From the NCBI GenBank assembly GCA_947396885.1, contig OX377203.1:22075253-22139252 (forward strand): DNA of 64,000 nucleotides, written 5' to 3'. The position numbers and the translations under genes are program-made. Below, piece by piece: positions 1 to 11,766 of this stretch (position 1 is the first letter of the stretch; every line of letters begins with the position of its first letter). The notes under the pieces are model-generated. The model was not told where the DNA came from. It saw only the letters and a program-made list of their open reading frames with translations, and ran no database searches. The DNA comes from Heligmosomoides polygyrus polygyrus. Lineage: Eukaryota > Nematoda > Chromadorea > Rhabditida > Heligmosomidae.

Positions 1-174
1 TTAGGTAAAATAATTAGGTCGTGTGACAATTTCGAAATTTTCTGTTTTCTGTTTTCCGTTTTCTGATTTTCTGGCGTTTTTGGCTTTTCTGTTTTCTGAT
101 TTCTGTTTTCTGACGAAGGCGATTTTCTGTTTTCTGTTTTCTGGGAAAATTTTCAAAATTTCCGCCCATCCCTG
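1..174 (-). mobile_element. hAT-like element, right-hand terminal fragment
   Basis: The segment is full of TTTTCTG-type repeats and ends at 174 with TCCGCCCATCCCTG, the complement of a terminal CAGGGATGGGCGGAA. This is a close variant of the CAGGGATGTGCGGAA terminus of the three hAT-type elements at 7976, 22347 and 37749. The other end lies outside the window, so no target duplication can be tested. It appears to have inserted into the 3' region of the neighbouring CR1 LINE. Confidence 0.5.
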
Positions 175-444
175 CTCCGGATACCATCGTAGTAGGTCCG
201 CCGCCTCCATCAGTGCCCACATGACGGCAGAGAAGGGGAACCATAAGGGCAGTAAAAATAAGCAAACCAAACCAAGTAAGCAAATAAAAATAAAAAACCC
301 AGGGAATCCAGCGAACAATTACAAACAGGTAAGATCATCAGTTCAGACTAAAACAGAGAATAACATCAGGCAAAGGAATCTAGCAATGTTGCAAAAAAAC
401 AGTCTACCATGTAAAACTGCTAAACCAGGGAAACCAAAGCGTCT

Positions 445-3287
445 TTAAGATATATCCTCCAAATGCAAAGTTGAAAGCAGATCAATTTTCATCAGTTTTC
501 TACGAAAATCGTATGCGTTTTTAGCATCCAGTAAGGTCCGAGGTAACATTTGTAACCAGCGTGCACCGCGGTAAAAAAGCGAATTGAAGACTTTCTCGCG
601 ATTTTTCCTTTTCAATTTAGGATAATGGAAACAATAACGATTACGGTGACCTAGCGTTGGCAAGAAAACCCAGTATTTTCTAGCTTTCAGTTTTGATTCT
701 CCTTTTAGAACTTTAAAACAGAAAACTAGATCACTGATTATTCTCCTGTAGAAGAGACTTTTGAGGTGAAAAGCCTAAATCTTTCTTCATAACTTGGAAT
801 AGTAAGAGGACCCCTGTGAGTACGCTTACATCTATAAAACAAGATTTTTGTAAAAGTCTTCTGTACCTTTTCAATTTTAGATCGAGACTTCTTTGTATAA
901 GGACTACAAACCTATGGGCAGTATTCTAGTATTGGAACGACATATGCCTTGTATAAGCTAACTAGTACCGAGCAGTCATCGCACTTGATGTTCCTACAAA
1001 TCAAAAACAGGATGGAGAAGGCTTTCCGCACAATGGTATCAATGTGATTCTCAAATGTTAACCCACTATCCAGATAAACTCCAAGAACGCAAACCTCGGA
1101 TATAGAGGTGAGAGTGCAGTCGTTGTAATAGTACTCGTTATTGCCCGAATTTCCATTATGAAAGACTGAAGTTTTGGAAAGATTAACGGGAATTTGCCAA
1201 GCATTGGCCCACTCCATCTCCATCATTATTGACAGACTGAGACAAGGCTTGACAGACCTGTGTTTTATTGCTATCATTATAGACTCCGTACACCTTTATA
1301 TCATCGCATACACTTGCACCTTTACACGAGAGCCTGTAACTAAACTTGCAGGAAGATCAGAAGTGTATGCAAGGAACAGAATCGGGGATAATACTCCCCC
1401 TGAGGCACTCCACTCTTACAATCATAGCTGCTTGAGAAAGAATTTCCTACCTTAACACTCATACGCCTCCCACTCAAATAAGAGTGAATCCAATTTAGAA
1501 TAGACCCTCTGATGCCCAGCTGATGAAGCTTTTCGAGACGTTTACTATGACATACCTTGTCAAAGGCTTTCGACAAATCGAAGTAGATGATATCCACTGA
1601 GTCCCCATTGTTTATTGCAAGATTCCAATCGAAAATACAGTCCGAGAGCTGCGTGGCTGTTGAAGCGCCAGCGGTAAATCCATGCTGTTCCGAAGGAATA
1701 CATCTGTTTCTGTTTAGATATGACACCAATTTTTCTCGTATAACTTTTTCCATGACCTTTATTGGGGTAGGAGTTATACTTATTGGCCGGAAGGAAGAGA
1801 GTAGCACGGATTTCGGACTCTTTGGAATTGCCGTGATAATGGACTCCTTCCAAATTTCTGGAATCTCACTATAAAACAAAGAAGTGTTGAAAATCATCGA
1901 TAACGGTTTATAAAGTGACTGCGCACATTTCTTAAAAACGATTTGTGGAATGCCGTCAAATGGTATTGTTGTAGAATATTTCAACTGTTTCATTACCCTT
2001 AACACGTCTCATGGCTGTATAATTATCTCATTCACACTACATAATTCCAAACTCTCAAATGCTTCTGAAGGCACTGTCAAACTTATAGGACTAGTTTCTT
2101 CCGCACCTGAAGTGAAAACCGAGGCGAAATAGCCTGCGAGAGCCTCAGCCTTCTGCATGTCATCAGTATAAAGAACCCCAGCATCATCTCTAAGAACGGG
2201 TAACTCCGGATGAGTTTTTAACTTAGTCCGCATATAAGAAAACAGCGCCTCTTTGTTGTGTGTTCTGGAGGCAAGCTTTTCCTTGTAGGCTAAAAACCTT
2301 CTCAGGTGACGATCCAATTCTTGACACACATTTTTATATCGTGGATCCAAAAGAGGATTTTGTAGCAAGCTGAAAAGACGTGTCTTTTGAGCAATTAAAT
2401 TAGAAATTTGTTTCGGGTAACGCCGTACAAGGTCTTTTTTAGAATCAAACGGTAAATCTGGATAGACCAGCGTAAACGACACGACAGAATCTCTTGTATA
2501 AATTGTCAATGTTTTCATATCCTTGAAAAACTGCCCACCAATCTATAGAATGAAAGTAGAACTCTAGACCAGAATAGTCTGCCTTGGAAAAGTTTGGAAG
2601 AGGTAAATTTCTTTGATATAGCACAGGCATAAGGATTTCGAAAGCAACTACATTGTGGTCAGGTGATCCAAAAGGGGGAAGAACGGAAATATTGTCGAGA
2701 AATGGTGTTGAGGTCAGAATTATATCAAGAATTGCGTCACCCCGAGTAGGTTTTTTCACTTGTTGGACTAAGCCACAACATTAAAAAAATTCCACGAATT
2801 TGATCAGGCACTGATTACGTGGCTTAGAACATTGAGCCCAATCAATGTCAAGGTTGAAGTCGCCCAAGCCCACGATCAAATGGCTATTTGAGAGGCACAG
2901 TTCTAGCAAGAAATCTAAAAGGGCGTCATCTTTGAAGGTATTCACGTTAGGAGGGCGGTAAACTAAAACTACTCTAAAATCAACCACATTTGTAGAATCG
3001 AAGATGTCGAGACATAGGATATCCGACTTGAGGCAGGAAGAGGTGTCAGCAGCTGTCACGCTCAACGTATTTTTAGCCAGGCAACATATACCGCCACCTT
3101 TACGGTCTCTGCGGTCAATTCGAAAAAGCTTGTATGGGAAATCAGCAAAAATTTCTAAATCAGATACTTTGTTGGAAAGCCAAGTTTCAGTTACAAATAA
3201 CAAATTTGGCTGGTAATTTGACAGGAAAAGGTGAAGGCGATGAAGTTTCTTGACCAGGCTGCGGGCATTGAATAGAAAGCATTTCAC
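445..3287 (-). pseudogene. CR1 LINE ORF2: endonuclease-reverse transcriptase, broken
   Basis: The N-terminal part has the EN motifs FNARSL, ETWLS, LVYRPP and GDFN, followed after a frameshift by KPTRGDAILDIIL and PDHNVVAF (the catalytic DH motif). The RT part has FRPIS, EQHGF, IYFDLSKAFDKV and SGVPQG. The YADD motif should fall near 1300-1312, but it is shifted out of frame by what looks like a one-base loss between the YA and DD codons. The downstream frame resumes with GVYLDSGLTFENHI and ends with the C-terminal LNxLP-like segment at 663-445. In the family, this protein nicks target DNA and copies the LINE RNA at the nick. With at least four frame breaks this copy is inactive. Confidence 0.85.
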
Positions 3288-3485
3288 GGCTGTTGGAGGT
3301 ACACCGTGTCCAGTCAGACGTTTCCCTGAACCCTCCGTTTAGGAAGGTCATCGACTCGTCTTAACTCTCCACGGTATACCACCCAGGCACGGTCATTTGA
3401 CTGCCTGTTCCTTTCCCTGCATTCCTGCCTCAACTCGTACTCTCGCTGACGTTCCTCGGAGGTCATGCTTCGGCGAATACGAACT

Positions 3486-3926
3486 TTACTTAAACGCAGC
3501 GGACTCTCGAAGTCTCCAAGAATTGGAAAGGGCAGCTGCCCAGTGAGACTTTGAAGGTAACACTACCTTCACCTTACGAGTACGGCCGCGCTCCCGTTTA
3601 CCCAAGCGAAACACCTCCAAGGGACGACATTCAAGGTTTAAAACATCGAAAACTTCACTTACCTTTCCCTCGAGGTCCCTCTGTTTTGCTGAGGCGGAAA
3701 GGTCTGCAGGAGCCTCAGGGAGCCACTCAATAACAACGCTTCGTTCCCTTTTTTCCATCTCGATTCTTTCAGACATTTCCTGAGGCAATTTAGAAATTAG
3801 TGCATACATAATCTTTTCAATGACAGGGTCCTTATTCCTCGTGAGAACCTCACTAATTAGCTCACTGACTAATAACCTCTCAAAGTCTTCATGGACGGAG
3901 GAGCTCTCTGTGTTGTTTGTGAGCAC
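3486..3926 (-). CDS. CR1 LINE ORF1 protein (putative RNA-binding)
   Basis: An uninterrupted 146-codon frame lies just upstream of the ORF2 remnant on the same strand. It has an acidic N-terminus, then RSVVIEWLPEAP, DLEGKVSEVFD, ECRPLEVFRLG and KVKVVLPSKSHW. This pattern is typical of ORF1 proteins of nematode CR1-type LINEs, which are thought to bind the element RNA and assist reverse transcription. The C-terminus probably continues after a frame break. It is a transposon gene and not a host gene. Confidence is moderate because ORF1 families diverge quickly. Confidence 0.6.
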   Translation of the reverse strand: MLTNNTESSSVHEDFERLLVSELISEVLTRNKDPVIEKIMYALISKLPQEMSERIEMEKRERSVVIEWLPEAPADLSASAKQRDLEGKVSEVFDVLNLECRPLEVFRLGKRERGRTRKVKVVLPSKSHWAAALSNSWRLRESAAFK

Positions 3927-4010
3927 CTGGGACTTATATTAATTAGCTCACTGACTGATAACGTGTACTGCTGGACTTTGCCGAGGATTCAGAAACTCTT
4001 TTGTTGCTCT

Positions 4011-4445
4011 TGGTACGCAGCGACATGATGACCTATTGACGAGACGTACAAATCAATGAGCGCCGTGAAAAGATTTTTAAGAGAGAGAAAAATGTACTAA
4101 AAGCAAGTTTTACTGGTAGTCAATAAAGACTCTTATTCACAGGCCTTCAATAAAGAGATCCCTTATAAAGAACACAGGAAATAAAGCAGATAAGAACAGG
4201 CAAAAGAAGGACTGGCAGAGAGCACCTAGAAATGCGACCGCTCACCAAACGAGAACGACAAGAATTTTATATTCTATGATGTAGAAAGCCCTGCGCATAG
4301 AAACGAATGTCTCTAGTTGCACCAGCAGTTATCAGAGACTCTGTTACGATGCGATTCTGCGAATGCAGAGTTATTTTGCGATAGGTATTGGGTACATCGA
4401 TACATCGCAGGCTGAAATTCATATATCGATTTTAAAGCATGGGAG
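4011..4445. other. Intergenic gap between two LINEs
   Basis: No open frame or repeat end could be supported here. It may hold the 5' untranslated end of the CR1 LINE. The last 13 bases, up to 4458, form the left target duplication of the RTE LINE that follows. Confidence 0.4.
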
Positions 4446-4458
4446 ATGAATTTCAGCT

Positions 4459-7400
4459 GATGGCGATGTCCGTTCCTCCCCGTGGTGCCACTGGAAATTG
4501 TTTGCTTTTGCGAGCCGGGCTAAACACGGACTCTCGATTGTGCAGGAGACAAACCCTTGTGACAGGCCGGCCTATGGAGATCCCATGTCACATCTCAAGG
4601 TTGATGACGTTATGTAAGTATCGAGATAGTGTTACGGTGTCCGCGGGAGCCGACGCGCACTCGCAAAGTCCGGCGAGTGTGAGATCTATGCGAGGACGGC
4701 ATCGGGGGCAATTGAGCCAGTCCAGAGGTCCCGTAACTTTAGCAGGACCCACGTTGCTACGCTGAATGTGGGTACGTTGACGGGCCGCTCGTGCGAGGGT
4801 AGAAGCACTGGAGCGAAGACGAATCGACTTATGCGCGGTACAGGAGACGAGGTGGTCCTGTTGCAAGTCGAGGGACATAGGCTGAGGTTTCAAGGCTACT
4901 CTGTACGGCAGTCCCAGGACCACCAGCGGTCTTGTTGTGATCGTCTCCGAACGCTTCCGGAAGGCGATTGCAAGCGTGGTTTTGTTTTGGCGACCGCTTG
5001 ATCAAGATCGTTGTTGCTGCTGAACGGTGAATGCTCTTCTCTACGTATGCTCCGCAGACTGCCTGCGAGCGAGCCAAGGACGAGTTTTGGTCCCTGCTTG
5101 ATGAGAAGACAGCAGAGGTGCCGCCAGAAGATGTTGTCGTTGTCGCAGGTGATCTCAACGGCCACCTTGGAACTGCGAAGGATGGTCACAGCTATCCTAG
5201 CGGTTTCGGTCATGGGGCACGTAATGTTGATGGTGAACGAATTCTTGAGTATGCGGACTCGCGCAACCTCACCATCGCGAATACAGTGTTTCAAAAGCGT
5301 CACTCCCACCTCGTGTCGTTCTGCAAAGCATCGCGATCGAAGGCTGGTCATAGATGCGAAGGTTGCGCCATACGAGACAGTCGCCACGCAGCACCGTCCG
5401 CTGATCTGCACACTTAAGTTCGCCCCTCCGAGGCTGAGCCAGGTCGAGCGATGCGGTTCAGCAAGGATCAAGTTGTGGCAGAGGAAAGAGAAGGACGCAG
5501 CTGTTGTTGCTCGCACTCGGTAGCCGACGGTTACCTCGGTTGAGGAGACATGGGAACGTGCAACCGATTCGATATTACAAGCTGCACGTTCCGAACTGGG
5601 CATGACGAAACCTGGGCAGCGTAAGATCGAGAAGCAGGCATAGCTGTGAACTGACGGTCAGGGAAAAACTAAAAGAGAAGAAAAGACTATATCACGCTTT
5701 TCTCGGCGACAAGACAGTCGACACTTGGCGTGTATACCAAGAATCGAAGAGGGCGGCTAAGAAGGCTGTTGCCGTTGCGAGAGATTCTCATTATGATGAT
5801 GTCAACGAGAAACTCAAGACGCGCGATGGTCAACGACAACTTTATCGGCTTGCCAAAGCACGCCATCGTCAAGGCGAGAATATTGAGAAGTTCTTTGGCA
5901 TCAACGATGAGAATGGCCATCTACTGATGAACCGCAAAAGCGCTATGGAACGATGGCGTGACTACTTCGAGAGAATTTTGACAGTAGAGTTTGCCCATCC
6001 ACCCATCCCTTACATTCCTGCAACACAGTCAGGGCAGAAGATCACTGTGTAGGAAACGGAAGTGGCTTTGAAGAAGATGAAGCCATGTAAAGCAACAGGT
6101 CCAGACGACTTAGCGGCAGATCTATGGAGTGCTGACAACCCGCTGAGTGGCTGACGAAGTTTTTTAACCAGGTTGTTGCGGAAAAGAAGGTACCTGGTAG
6201 TTGGCCGAAAAGCAATTCCCGATTTGGAAGAAGAAAGGCAGTCCTGCGGACTGCACAAGTTACCGTCCAATGCGATTGCTCTCGCACATTATGAAAATAT
6301 TTGAGCGAATTGTAGATGGACGATTCGCGAGATGGTCGGCTTTCCACTAACCAGTGTGGCTTCGTTGCCAGCCGTGGCACCATCGATGCCATTCATGCTG
6401 TTCGTCTTCTTGTAGAAAGCATCGCGCAGGACAAAAACCGCTGCATCTTGCTTTTCTCGACTTAGAGAAAGCATTTGATCGTGTACCGCGTGAGGTTATA
6501 GGTACGCCTTACGACACCACGGTGTTCCCAAAGAGCTTATTGAGTAGGTGCGCATTCTTTACCATTGTCCTAAGAGTCAAGTGCGAGCGCCGGCCGGCAC
6601 GGAGTTCCAAATTTCCGCCGGTGTTCACCAAGGTTCTGCGCTTTCCCCACTCCTTTTCATTGTCGTAACGAATGTCATTTCACGAGATCTTCAGAAACCT
6701 ACTCTTTGGACGCTGCTATATGCAGATGACATAATGCTTGCCAGTGAAGACAAAGCCGAACTTGAGCGACAAGTGCAAGCTTGGTATGAGCGCCTGGGAG
6801 CGCTCGGGCTCAGGATAAGCGTCAAAAAATTTGAGTACTTGACGACAGACGTAAACGAGACTGGGTCCATTGAGATCACGGCACTGCGCTCGTACGAGCG
6901 ACACATTTCAAGTATCTTCGATCTGCAATTGCGTCTGATGGTGAACGCTCGAGGTGAACTCGCGCGTGAACGCAGCGTGGTCTAAATGGCGCTCGATGAC
7001 AGGCGTTTTGTGCGACCGGAAGATACTAGAGCGCCTTAAATCAAAGATCTACAGAACCGTCGTCCGACCAGTAGCGATGTACGGTGCTGAGTGCTGGAAC
7101 GAAGGAGGTTGAGAGCCGCCTCAGCGTAATGGAGACGAAAGTGCTATGCTGGACGGCTGGTGTCACGCGTTCGGATCACATTCGCAATGCCTCCATACGT
7201 CAAAGGTTTGATGTTGCTGATAAGCTATGTGAAGCCCGCCTACGGTGGTATGGCCATGTTCTTCGTGCGAATGATGACACCGTTCGAAAGATTGGCCTCA
7301 ACATAGATGTACCCGGAAAGCGGCCTAAAGGGCGGCCTAAGCAACGATGGCTTGATACGTTGCATACGAACTTAAGGAAGCTGGCATCCACCCCGTTCAA

Positions 7401-7488
7401 GCATTTGATCGTGCGAAGTGGCGTCACCACACCAGAAGAGAGGACCCCGCAGCTAAGCGGGACAAACGCTGAAGAAGAAGAAGAGGAC
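4459..7488 (+). mobile_element. RTE-clade LINE, full-span but decayed copy
   Basis: The element runs from an endonuclease region to a short GAAGAAGAAGAAGAGG-type 3' tail at 7471-7487. It is flanked by ATGAATTTCAGCT (4446-4458) and ATGAATTTGAGCT (7489-7501), a 13-bp target duplication with one mismatch. That fixes the ends and shows insertion by target-primed reverse transcription. Its body is homologous to the LINE at 8638-11766, but the first 130 bases are not recognisably the same, and it lacks that element's tRNA-like leader. Confidence 0.85.
4590..7480 (+). pseudogene. RTE LINE endonuclease-reverse transcriptase, multiply frameshifted
   Basis: Recognisable pieces in order are: VATLNVGTLTGRS (EN start, about 4745-4800), STYAPQTA then GDLNGHLG (5040-5170), DGERILEYA, LDLEKAFDRVPREV of the RT (about 6450-6495), GVHQGSALSPLLF (6620-6660), LLYADDIML (6712-6740), and a long C-terminal segment with TRSDHIRN, LRWYGHVLR and PGKRPKGRPKQRW (7084-7480). 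These match the single polyprotein of nematode RTE elements. Stops and frameshifts occur in every domain, so it is not functional. Confidence 0.85.
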
Positions 7489-7501
7489 ATGAATTTGAGC
7501 T

Positions 7502-7975
7502 ACAATCCTCGGTCTGTTTCTATGACTGAAAACGTCCTCATTTCGGACAGATTTCTATCTCCAATGTCGATCTCAACAACCTCTTTGAGAGAAGCTTCTT
7601 TTCCAAGCACGAAGCATCAACCAATCAGAAGTTCCTTGTGGTTCACATCAGCTACAAAGGAATTCAACTTCCAATCTGCCCACTCCGCGCTGTCATACGT
7701 CATACGCAGTTTCCCACTAATTCCCATTGTTCCGGCCTGTTCATAACTGTCTTGCTGTATCATAATTGACTAATTCTTCTGCAGATATCGCGTCCTCACT
7801 CTTCAATACTGTTCTGAGCTTAAAGTTTTGATATGTTGAGGTTTTCATTTTGTTCTCATTTGTTTCACTAAGTATACCGTGTCCTTACAGTTGCCGTTGC
7901 GCACAATTATGGTGCAAATAAATAAATAAATAAATACCTGTTTCTTCTCGGTCCCTAAGGTGACTTGGTGCTAAC
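7502..7975. other. Unassigned sequence ending in an AAAT microsatellite
   Basis: No coding or RNA feature is supported. At 7917-7936 there is an (AAAT)n tract directly after GGTGCAAATAAATAAATA, the form of 3' tail seen on several retroelement copies here (compare 34577-34602). It may therefore be the 3' end of an otherwise unrecognised retroposon. Confidence 0.35.
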
Positions 7976-8097
7976 CAGGGATGTGCGGAAATTTTTCTGG
8001 AAAAAGCGGAAGACGAAACACGGAACGGAACGAAAGACCCAAAAATGGACGGAAACCGAAATTCGGAACACGGAAACGGAAATTCCGCACATCCCTG
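7976..8097. mobile_element. hAT-type MITE, 122 bp
   Basis: A short palindromic element begins CAGGGATGTGCGGAA and ends TTCCGCACATCCCTG. It is bounded by a perfect 8-bp duplication, GTGCTAAC, at 7968-7975 and 8098-8105. An 8-bp duplication with this terminus points to a hAT transposase. The ends match the larger copies at 22347-24257 and 37749-39200, so this is probably an internally deleted derivative mobilised in trans. Confidence 0.9.
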
Positions 8098-8365
8098 GTG
8101 CTAACGCTTGCGGCTTTCGCAGTGAATTTTCACCGTTTCTCGGCTTTCACTCGCCGGAATTACACAAATGTTGACCACATTCTGTAACTTCTGCATTGAT
8201 AGCTTTTACTGCAGAAAAATAAGAGCATTCTTCTTGTCGCTTCCTTCACGGCTCTTTTTCCTAGGCACGTTTAGCCTTCCAACTGTGCTTAAGAAAAACA
8301 AACAGTAGAAACGAAATGTTTGTGAACAACTCATTCTAATCAATCCGTTTCGTGAGGGGGAGGAT

Positions 8366-8637
8366 ATGCATTCGGCATACACCCTAGAGTCTAAAACACT
8401 TGCGCTTCAGGCTTATTCAGCCTGTGAAAACTACGCTAAACTGTGCTTGTACCGTTTTAACTATGAGACGTATGCATTCTCAAAGCGGTTGTCGGTAGTT
8501 GGCCTCCATCCTAGAATTGCGAATTGGATTAAACTTCTTTTTGTCCCGACGTGTATTCCGGGTTAACTACGTGGGTCATTTGTCGTCAGCTAAAGTTACG
8601 AGAAGGTTTCCGTCCTCTCTCCTATTCTCTTCAACAT
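8366..8637 (+). pseudogene. CR1-like reverse transcriptase fragment, left part
   Basis: In broken frames the plus strand encodes GLHPRIANWIK followed by VSV-LSPILFNIHI, the RT segment between the catalytic FDxxxAFD region and the YADD box. The reading is cut at 8637 by the RTE LINE and resumes at 11786 with the YADD-equivalent. It is an old, non-functional copy and served as the landing site for the younger LINE. The first about 100 codons are too decayed to place. Confidence 0.65.
8619..8637 (+). repeat. Left target-site duplication of the RTE LINE
   Basis: The 19 bases CTCCTATTCTCTTCAACAT are identical to 11767-11785. They bracket the whole minus-strand LINE together with its tRNA-like leader. 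Confidence 0.95.
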
Positions 8638-11600
8638 TCTTCTTCTTCTTCTTCTCCTGAGCGTTTAGTCCCGCGCAGTCGCAGGGTCCGCTGTTCTTGT
8701 GATCTGTCGCCACCTCATCCTATCAAGGGCGTCATCTGCCGTGGCGCCGACTTCGGCGAGATCTCTCTTGATGACGTCCTTCCATCTTTTCCTAGGGGCT
8801 CCTCTCGGACGCTTTCCGGGTGCCTCGTAATCTAGGGCCAACCTTACGGGGTGATTCTCTGGCCTTCTGAGGACGTGTCCGTACCACCTTAGGCGCTGCT
8901 CCCTCATCTTCAGCTGGATCGGGGCAGTCTTCATCACTGCCCTAACATCCTCGTTTCGCACCCTGTCCCGACGGGTCAATCCACATGCCCACCTCAGCAT
9001 CCTCATCTCCTGCGCCTTACCCAGGGCCCAGCACTCACTGCCGTAGAGGAGGGCAGGTCTTACAACTGTTCTATAGAGCTTGCCTTTGAGCGTCCTGGAG
9101 CATCTACGGTCGCAGAGGATCCCTGTGGACTCCCTCCACTTGAGCCAGGCTGCGTTTATCCGTCCCCTGACCGCCTGGTCCACACTTCCTTCCTCGGATA
9201 GGTCACTTCCGAGGTAGCGGAATTCTTCCACCTTCTCGATCGTTTCCCCTTGGCAGTCTAGGATCGATCCAGCGCACTGCTCAGAGCTGATGAACTTCGT
9301 CTTCTTCACGTTCAGCCGTAGGCCGTTGTCCGCAAGGGTTCTCTGCCACAGCTGCACCTTCTCCTCCAGCTCCTCCTGGTTGTCGGCTACTAGGGCGATG
9401 TCGTCCGCGTAGAGGATCGTTCTGAGAGGGACTTTCTCAAGGTGGTTCACTATAGTGTCAAGCGTCAGCAGGAAGAGGAACGGGCTCAGAGCCGACCATT
9501 GGTGTACCCCCACTGTGATGTCCACTTTCCTTGTCACCCCGTGTGGAGTTCGTATCGCCGCTTTCGAGCCCTCGTACATGTCCCTTATGACCGTGATCAG
9601 ACGTTCCGGGACACCCCTCCCTCGAAGGGAATTCCAGATTACTGTCCGAGCTAGCCTGTCGTAGGCCTTCTCCAGATCCAGAAATGCCAGGTAGCAGGGT
9701 TTTCGTTTCTCCCGATATTTCTCCATCACCTGACGAGCGATGAAGATGGCGTCTGTGGTGGACCTCTCAGGCATGAAGCCCCACTGCACCTGGGAGATGG
9801 ATACCATCTCCCTCAGCCTTGAGTCTACCAGTCGTTCGTAGATCTTCATCGTGTGTGAGATCAGTTTTATCCCTCGGTAGTTGGAGCATTCGGAAGCGTC
9901 TCCCTTCTGCTTGAAGATGGGGACTATGGTGCTGTTCCTCCAGTCATCCGGCATCTTACCTTCTTTCGTGATTCTGTTGAGGAACTGCGTCAGCCAGTTG
10001 ATTCCGAGGTTCCCGAGCACCTTCCAAGCCTCTACTGGCACACCGTCAGGCCCTGCTGCCTTTCCGAGTTTCATCTTCCGTATGGCCTTGCGAACCTCTT
10101 CTTGCGTCCAGGGTGGGATGGGTCCTTCCGTTGGCTGTTCTTCCTCGGCCTCCCGACGAGGGAACTCCTCGTTCAGGAGTTCCTTGAAGTACTCCTCCCA
10201 TCTCTCTCTGACCTCGACCGGCTTCCGTAACACTCTACCGTCAGCACTCTTCACAGTCTTCACTACTCGAATGTCGAGGCTAGCTCTATGACGCGCCTTG
10301 GCCAGGCGGATGGCGAACTTCTCTCCCTCTGGCCCGTCTAGTTTCTCGTACAGGGCATCCATTTCCGCGTTCTTTGCCTTCGCTACAGCTGTTTTTGCCA
10401 GCCTCTTCAGCTTCCTGTAGGCTGTGAGATGCTCGGGTGCCCTCGTCTTTTGCCATAGCTTGTAGGCCTCCTTCTTCCTCTTCACCGCAGCCTGCACCTC
10501 TTCGTTCCAGAACCATGCCGATTTATTCCCTCTGGTTCCTCCCTTTGTTTCTCCCAGGGTTTCCTTGGCACATCTCAGGATTGTTTCGGCTACCCTCCTC
10601 CAGGTCTCATTCACAGGACCAGCTGGATCTGGAAGGCCTGCTTCGAGCACTGCCCTTCGTAGCTCGTTCCGCTCTGAACCCCGCAGTCTCCACCATCGGA
10701 TCCTGGGTTCCGTCCTCACTTTGGGCCTGGTGGGTAGAGGTATGCTAAGGTCGGCTACCAAGGGTCTGTGCTGTGATGCCACGTCTTCTCCCGGAATGAC
10801 CTTCACATTCCGGACTGTTTTCAGGGCAGCCCTTCGAACCAGGATGTGGTCGACCTCAGTTCTTCTTCCTCCGCTAGTATAGGTCACCTTCTGGCTCTCC
10901 CTCTTCGCGAAGAAGGTGCTACAGACAGCCAGGTCGTGGGCGATAGCCAGATCCAGAATTCGTTCTCCATCCGGGTTTACCAGGCCGATGCCTTTACCTC
11001 CATGAACCCTTTCCACTCCTCTTCTACTACTTCCCACATGCCCGTTCATGTCCTTGCTATGGAGAGGTAGTCGCCTTCTGGTACGGACCTTATGGCTTCC
11101 TCGAGCGAGAGGTAGAAGTCATCCTTGTCGTGCTCGGAGCATCCGGTCTGCGGAGCGTAGACAGACATGATGGTCCAGTAACCCTCCTTCGTGTCCAGCC
11201 GTAGTGACATGATGCGGTCGTTTATTCTTTGGACAGCCGCTACTGAATCCTTGAGGGACTCCGCGACAGCTATCCCTACCCCGTTCCTCTTGGTGTCCTC
11301 TCCGTTGTAGTACAGCTTGACCCCTTCTCCGATCTCCTTGGCTTTCGCCCCTTTCCATCGCGTTTCCTGCAGACACAGGACTTGTATCCTTCTGCGCTTC
11401 ATCAGGTCAGCCACTTCCCTAGATCTCCCGGTCAGCGTTCCCACATTCAGAGTCCCCAGTCGAACTAGCTTCTTTAGCCGAGGTCGTTCGGCCCTCGGTA
11501 GCCCTCGCATACTGACCACAGAACTCGGGCGGGGGTTCTGTGCGCCACTTCCGGGTGACGTCCTAGCCTTTACACTGATTCTATTGCGACTTGTGATCAT

Positions 11601-11766
11601 GGTTTTGTGACGAGGTTTCTCCATCAGCCGGCCTGTCAACCTGGGCCTGACGCTGGAACCGTTGCCATTTTTGCAATTTTTGCAGGGCATGGCGTGCCCG
11701 AGCCGGGAGTCGAACCTGTGACCGTTTGTGCATGAAACTACACTACTAACCACTAGGCTAACTCGG
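8638..11766 (-). mobile_element. RTE-clade LINE, nearly intact, with tRNA-like 5' leader
   Basis: A 3129-bp minus-strand insertion lies between perfect 19-bp duplications. Its 3' end (at 8638) is a short GAA-repeat tail and its 5' end (at 11766) is a tRNA-like sequence immediately upstream of the start codon. The polyprotein is open over its whole length except for one frame break at about 11048. Nearly intact coding sequence and identical duplications argue for a recent insertion. The host sequence at the site is an older CR1 RT. Confidence 0.95.
8665..11690 (-). pseudogene. RTE polyprotein (endonuclease + reverse transcriptase), one frameshift
   Basis: The ATG at 11690-11688 opens a frame running to a TGA at 11048-11046; a second frame from 11049 to 8665 (794 codons) completes the protein. 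The break falls inside the EN motif GDxNGHVG (the D-N residues), which is split across the two frames, so one base was lost or gained here rather than two genes overlapping. Other EN motifs are LGTLNVGTLTGRS, LQETRWKG, MSVYAPQTG, TEVDHILVRR and SQHRPLVADL. RT motifs include NYRGIKLI, FLDLEKAYDRL, GVHQWSALSPFLF and LYADDIALV (YADD codons at 9400-9411). The C-terminus has LRWYGHVLRRPEN and PGKRPRGAPRKRW. In the family this protein nicks DNA and primes cDNA synthesis. The copy is inactive unless the break is a sequencing error. Confidence 0.9.

Larger units (their letters stand above)
175..4010 (-). mobile_element. CR1-clade LINE, decayed, nearly full length
   Basis: Reading on the minus strand, the order is ORF1 (3926-3486), apurinic-type endonuclease (3287-2445), a linker, reverse transcriptase (2005-912) and a C-terminal segment ending near 445. 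A non-coding 3' tail continues to about 175, where a hAT-like end interrupts it. This is the layout of nematode CR1 LINEs. The coding sequence is split by several frameshifts. The exact 5' end is unclear: related sequence may continue to about 4010, and a short direct repeat (the stretch TTAGCTCACTGACT near 3857 and 3940) lies at that end. No target duplication was found. Confidence 0.85.

Noticed and set aside
11046..11052. Programmed frameshift or two overlapping genes in the RTE LINE
   Set aside because: The junction falls in the middle of a conserved endonuclease motif and no slippery sequence or stem is obvious, so a simple indel is more likely.
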